Assembly: GCA_015233395.1 (NCBI GenBank)
Contig: JADFXV010000001.1
Coordinates: 1-64,000, forward strand
DNA from: Desulfovibrionaceae bacterium
GTDB lineage: Bacteria > Desulfobacterota > Desulfovibrionia > Desulfovibrionales > Desulfovibrionaceae
DNA: 64,000 nucleotides
Direction of reading: 5' to 3'
Position numbers and translations under genes: made by a program. The notes under the pieces are model-generated. The model searched no databases and was not told where the DNA came from. It worked only from the letters and a program-made list of their open reading frames with translations. Positions 60,277 through 64,000 of the stretch are shown piece by piece (the stretch's first letter is position 1; every line of letters begins with the position of its first letter).

Positions 60277-62195
60277 CCGGCATCGTCGGGGATGCGAACC
60301 CCTCCGAACTCGCCGAGGCGACGGACCGATTGTTGCGCTCATTGGCGCACCGGGGACCGGACTCTCAAGGAACCTGGAGCGCGTCGCGGGCCCAAGACCG
60401 GCTGCGCCTGGTCCACACCCGGCTGGCCATCATCGATTTGTCGCCGGCCGCAGCCCAGCCCATGGCCGATCCGGCCACCGGCAACGTGATTGTTTTCAAC
60501 GGCGAGATCTACAATTTTCGGGAGTTGCGGCGCGACATCGAGGCGGCCAGACCGGCCAGACCGGCCGGCCCGGCTGAAAGAGGAGCGGCCTTTTTTTCCA
60601 AGTCCGACACCGAGGTCCTGCTTCGAGGCTACGCGTTGTGGGGAGAGAGCCTTTTTTCGCGACTCGACGGCATGTTCGCTCTGTTGCTCTACGATCACGG
60701 CGGCCGCAAGCTGATCGTCGCTCGCGACCATGTGGGAATCAAGCCCTTGTATTACGCCCGGACCGCCAGCGGCGGGCTTTTGTTCGCCTCCGAGGTCAGG
60801 GCGATCAAGAACAGCGGACTGTGGAGCGGCAGTGTCCGCGCCGAGAGCCTGGGCGATTATCTTGTCTCCGGGGCGGTCCGCGAGCCATACACCATCTTGA
60901 CCGGGGTCTACGCCTTTCCACCGGCGCATTACGCCGTGGTGGATCTGGCCGTTCCCGGTCCGGAGCTTGGCCAGGCCGTATGCTATTGGGATGTGGCCGC
61001 CGCCTGCCGGGGTGAACTTCCAGCCGGTTCGTCCAGATCGCTCGAAACGGATCATGCCGGACTCTTGGCGGCGACGGTCGAGGATCAACTGGTCGCCGAT
61101 GTGCCGGTGGGCATTTTTCTCTCGGCCGGGATCGATTCCACGGCTCTGGCCGAGGCCGCGCCACTGAGCGTCAGGCCCCGTTTGCACGCCTTCACCGTGT
61201 CCCGCAGATCGGCCGGCGTAAGCGAAGCGCGCCTGGCGGCCCTGACGGCGGCGAATTTAGGCATCCGCCATACCGTCTGCGACCTGAGCGAAGAAGACGT
61301 CCTGGCCTGGACGCGCGAGGGCTTGGCGGCCATGGACCAGCCTTCGCACGACGGGGTCAACGTTTTTTTGGTCTCCAAGGCCTCCAAACAGACCGGCATC
61401 ATCGTGGCCCTGTGCGGCGCCGGAGCCGACGAGCTCCACGGCGGCTACGGACATTTTGCGACCCTGGCCGGACTTGCCGCAGCCGCCCGAGTGCCGGGTC
61501 TGTTGCCCTTGATGCGCGCAGTCGTCCCGGCAATGGCCAATCTCCGGGCAGGCCGGGCCATGGCCGACCGGGCCGGGCTTCTGCTTTCCGCCGCTCCGGA
61601 TATTGCCGCCATGGTGGCGGAAAAACGCCGGTTTTTCACACCTGGCCAGATCGCTGCGCTCTGGCCGGACCACGGCCGATTTCGCGACCGGGCCGAGGCC
61701 GAGCAGACGAGCCAGACAGGCCGGGCGGGCGCATTGCCCCTACTGAGCCAAATATCCTTGGCCGAAATCTCGGGTTACCTCAAGAACACGCTGCTGCGCG
61801 ACGCCGACTGGGCGGCCATGGCCAACCACCAGGAATTGCGCGTCCCTTACCTGGGAAAAGCGTATATGGAGCTGGTCCTGAGCGTGCCTTGGCGGCTCAA
61901 GGCCAGGCAGGGCAAAATCAACAAGCCGCTGCTTGCCGGCGTGATTTCCGGCCAAAACCGGCATGTGATCAACCGGCCCAAGACCGGTTTCGAACTGGAC
62001 TACGGCCTGATGTTGACCGGGCCGTTGCGCGGGGAGTTCGTTCAAGCCGCCGCGACCCTGAACTCGGGCTACGGGTTCACTCTAAAGCCCGAAACCATGC
62101 TGCGCGGCCTGGGCGACCCGGGCGCGGACAAGTTGGCCCGGCGGGTCTTCGCCCTGTACGCCTTGGGCAGCTATCTCAGCCGCCACGGACTGTGA
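60264..62195 (+). CDS. Asparagine synthase (glutamine-hydrolysing)-like protein in the polysaccharide locus
   Basis: 643 residues with a GTG start. The N-terminal class II glutaminase has Cys2 directly after the start (MCGIAGIVG), RGPDSQGTW, RLAIIDLSPAAAQPM, VFNGEIYNFRELR. The C-terminal synthetase has the PP-loop-like FLSAGIDSTAL, ALCGAGADELHGGYGHF and ELRVPYLGKAYMEL. It differs from housekeeping AsnB in a Pro/Ala-rich insert (about 92-105) and sits among glycosyltransferases. Such AsnB relatives may amidate sugar acids or other carboxyls of surface polysaccharides; free asparagine synthesis is the alternative. Confidence 0.85.
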   Translation: MCGIAGIVGDANPSELAEATDRLLRSLAHRGPDSQGTWSASRAQDRLRLVHTRLAIIDLSPAAAQPMADPATGNVIVFNGEIYNFRELRRDIEAARPARPAGPAERGAAFFSKSDTEVLLRGYALWGESLFSRLDGMFALLLYDHGGRKLIVARDHVGIKPLYYARTASGGLLFASEVRAIKNSGLWSGSVRAESLGDYLVSGAVREPYTILTGVYAFPPAHYAVVDLAVPGPELGQAVCYWDVAAACRGELPAGSSRSLETDHAGLLAATVEDQLVADVPVGIFLSAGIDSTALAEAAPLSVRPRLHAFTVSRRSAGVSEARLAALTAANLGIRHTVCDLSEEDVLAWTREGLAAMDQPSHDGVNVFLVSKASKQTGIIVALCGAGADELHGGYGHFATLAGLAAAARVPGLLPLMRAVVPAMANLRAGRAMADRAGLLLSAAPDIAAMVAEKRRFFTPGQIAALWPDHGRFRDRAEAEQTSQTGRAGALPLLSQISLAEISGYLKNTLLRDADWAAMANHQELRVPYLGKAYMELVLSVPWRLKARQGKINKPLLAGVISGQNRHVINRPKTGFELDYGLMLTGPLRGEFVQAAATLNSGYGFTLKPETMLRGLGDPGADKLARRVFALYALGSYLSRHGL

Positions 62196-62216
62196 GCCGG
62201 AGCCGGTGAACGAGAC

Positions 62217-63395
62217 GTGAAAATCATCCATTACATCCCCGTCTATGCCCCGGCTTGGGAATTCGGCGGGCCGGTGCTGAGCGTCAGCCAGTTGTGCGAG
62301 GCCTTGGCCGGGCAAGGCCATGAAGTGGAGGTCGTGACCAGCGACGCGGGAATCGCCCCGGAAGAGGGCGTATCCTCCGGCGCGCGGCTTGTCCGCAACG
62401 GGGTCGCGGTGACGTATTATCAACGCGTCCCGGGCCTGGGCGTCAAAAGCCCGGACATGGAGGCGGCCATCCGGGCGCGCGCCGGCTGGGCCGACATCAT
62501 CCATGTCACCGGAGTCTGGCAGCGGGTGAGCCGCGCCGCCCGCGCGGCCGCCCAGGCGGAGAAAACGCCATATGTCGTCTCGCCGCGAGGCGCGCTCGGG
62601 GTCTATTCCTGGGGCCAAAAAAGACTCAAAAAGAGCCTGTACTATCTGCTTGCCGAGCGCGCCAACATGCGCGCCGCTTCGGGGGTGCATTATACTTCGG
62701 AAATGGAGCGTCTGGAGTGCGCCCACTTTCGTTTCCCGGGCCTGGCCCGGGTCATTCCCAACGGCATCGACACGGCGCTGTGGCGGCGCGACGCCCCCGG
62801 CGGGGAAGCCTGGCGCCGGGACAAGGGTTTCGGCCCCGAGGTCTGCGTCATCTTAAGCGCCGGCAGACTGCATCACAAAAAAGGCCTGGATCTCTTGCCC
62901 GAGACGCTCAATCGACTTTCGGAGATCGATTTCAGGATGGTTTTCGTGGGCGGCGACGACGACGGAACCAGGGCTGCGCTTCAAACCGCCTTTGACCGGC
63001 TCGGCGTGTCCGGGCGAGTGTTTTTTTATGACCGGCTGCCTCCCGAGACGCTGCGCGCGGTGTATTCGGCCGCCGATATTTTCGTCTTGCCAAGCCGCCA
63101 CGAGAATTTCGGCAACGTCGTGCTGGAGGCCATGGCCTGCGGCTGTACGGCGCTGATTTCGGACATGGTCGGGTTTCACCTTGAGGCGCAAACCACGGGG
63201 CTTGCCCATGTCTTGCCGCGCGACCCAGCCCGGTGGGCGGCAAAACTGGCCGAGCTCGCCCGGGCGTCCATGCCGGCGCGCGAGCGCCAGGAGCGAACGG
63301 AAACCTTGCGGGAGCGTTTCGACATCAGACGTTCGGCCGAAGGCATGGCGGCGTTTTATCGACAGATTCTGGCCGGAAGGCGCTGCGCTCCATGA
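62217..63395 (+). CDS. Glycosyltransferase family 4
   Basis: 392 residues with a GTG start 21 bases after the asnB-like stop. GT-B features: PVYAPAWEFGGPVLSVSQLCEALAGQGHEVEVVT, ADIIHVTGVWQRVSRAA, PYVVSPRGALGVYSWGQK, RVIPNGIDTALW, VILSAGRLHHKKGLDLLPE, MVFVGGDDDGTRAAL and FVLPSRHENFGNVVLEAMACGCTALIS. The stop overlaps the next gene by ATGA. Confidence 0.9.
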   Translation: MKIIHYIPVYAPAWEFGGPVLSVSQLCEALAGQGHEVEVVTSDAGIAPEEGVSSGARLVRNGVAVTYYQRVPGLGVKSPDMEAAIRARAGWADIIHVTGVWQRVSRAARAAAQAEKTPYVVSPRGALGVYSWGQKRLKKSLYYLLAERANMRAASGVHYTSEMERLECAHFRFPGLARVIPNGIDTALWRRDAPGGEAWRRDKGFGPEVCVILSAGRLHHKKGLDLLPETLNRLSEIDFRMVFVGGDDDGTRAALQTAFDRLGVSGRVFFYDRLPPETLRAVYSAADIFVLPSRHENFGNVVLEAMACGCTALISDMVGFHLEAQTTGLAHVLPRDPARWAAKLAELARASMPARERQERTETLRERFDIRRSAEGMAAFYRQILAGRRCAP

Positions 63396-64000
63396 AACTC
63401 AAGGATTTCATGACGCTTTCGTTTTACGCTGCGGCCCAGGTTCTGGCTCTGTGCCTGTGTTTCCTGCAACTGGCCGGGTTTGTCCTGCAAAATCCGTATC
63501 AGACACCCAGCCCCTGGTTGCGGCTCGGTCTGGCGGGGGGGCTTTTTTTTGTCGGCTGGCGTTTTGCCGTTGCCGGTCTGATCGGTTTTTTCCTTTTTAT
63601 TCCGGTCAGCGGTTTTATGCACTTGCGGCTGGGCCTTGAAAACATCCTTCTGGAGACGCTTTTTTGCGGCATGTACCTGGGGTGGGCTGCGCGCAAAGCC
63701 GTTTCCAGGGAGCTCTTTGGCCGGGACATGCCTCTGGCGGCAGTGTGTTCCCATGGCCTGATTATCGTGGTCTTTTGTTCGATGCTGGGAGTATTGCGTT
63801 TTTTTACGCCCGATTTTTTTATCTATCGCATTCTCTTTACTCAGCCGCTTGACCAGATCGACGTGCTGTTTTCTTACCGGGCTGGCTTGACCTTGATCTG
63901 CGCGCTGTGCCTTTTTGAAATGGTTCGGCGCGAAAGCCCGAGCTTGCTTCCCAGTGGGCGTCTTTACCGGATTATTGTCTTGCAGGCCGGGCTCATTGCC
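63392..64000 (+). CDS. Integral membrane protein, O-antigen ligase/polymerase-like (partial)
   Basis: An open frame of 203 codons runs from the ATG overlapping the previous stop to the window edge without a stop. It starts MKLKDFMTLSFYAAAQVLAL and contains about five or six hydrophobic segments (for example RLGLAGGLFFVGWRFAVAGLIGFFLF and SHGLIIVVFCSMLGVLRFF) separated by short charged loops. Position in the operon and topology suggest an O-antigen ligase- or polymerase-like protein. I do not see the signature loop of either, which could be beyond the edge. Confidence 0.6.
   Translation, partial: MKLKDFMTLSFYAAAQVLALCLCFLQLAGFVLQNPYQTPSPWLRLGLAGGLFFVGWRFAVAGLIGFFLFIPVSGFMHLRLGLENILLETLFCGMYLGWAARKAVSRELFGRDMPLAAVCSHGLIIVVFCSMLGVLRFFTPDFFIYRILFTQPLDQIDVLFSYRAGLTLICALCLFEMVRRESPSLLPSGRLYRIIVLQAGLIA

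Overview
The window looks like the chromosome of a mesophilic, sulfate-reducing member of the Desulfovibrionales (Desulfovibrionaceae-like). I infer this from the GC-rich base composition, the two-gene quinone-linked lactate dehydrogenase (LutC-like plus a fused LdhH-type iron-sulfur protein), the ferredoxin-dependent branched-chain 2-oxoacid oxidoreductase operon, a DUF1638 gene beside the tail of a corrinoid methyltransferase-like gene, many c-di-GMP and two-component genes, and the general gene style. No species can be named from the sequence alone.

Layout. 1-3972: a translationally coupled run of a methyltransferase-like tail, DUF1638 and a PAS-rich hybrid histidine kinase, followed by a truncated receiver remnant. 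4156-6358: a small, partly AT-rich island. Its left edge is a duplicated 3' fragment of tRNA-Glu with its own hairpin terminator, and its right edge is the intact tRNA-Glu gene. It holds an orphan AT-rich gene and a serine-recombinase-like gene that lacks the catalytic serine. tRNA-Glu(TTC) and tRNA-Gln(CTG) form one transcription unit with a recognisable promoter and terminator. 6545-8643: a small conserved gene, a DciA-like (DUF721) gene, and a sulfur-carrier plus TtuA-type tRNA thiolase pair. 8721-14686: a c-di-GMP block, with an EAL-CBS-GGDEF protein divergent from a PhnD-like periplasmic binding protein and a membrane HAMP-PAS-GGDEF-EAL protein. 14853-19028 (minus strand): a FliD-like protein overlapping truA, then a MotE-like gene and fliJ. 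19251-22325: a FecR-domain protein carrying a CxxCH motif, and a CHASE2 class III cyclase.

22421-27222 is a complete branched-chain amino-acid type ABC importer (livKHMGF). 27538-30317 is the lactate utilisation pair behind a large inverted repeat. 30423-35052 holds polysaccharide genes: a sugar epimerase, divergent from a Wzz-like protein and a WbpM/CapD-like dehydratase. A fused cobD-cbiP gene follows at 35088. 37766-43307 holds a tandem receiver protein, PEP synthase, a MerR-like regulator and an HDOD protein. 43440-47698 is a housekeeping run of purA, holB, a LytTR regulator and queA. 47797-50427 encodes the four subunits of a 2-oxoacid:ferredoxin oxidoreductase (Vor/Kor type). From 50690 to the right edge, a tightly overlapping plus-strand operon starts with rlmD and continues with glycosyltransferases, a flippase, a polymerase-like membrane protein and an asparagine-synthase-like gene: an exopolysaccharide or O-antigen locus that runs out of the window.

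The items I would look at first are the tRNA-Glu island with its apparently dead recombinase and phased repeats, the FecR-CxxCH/CHASE2-cyclase pair, the PhnD-like/c-di-GMP locus, and the operator-like repeats at 27361-27437 and 31475-31506. I did not find a CRISPR array, an rRNA gene, a complete prophage or a recognised defence system.
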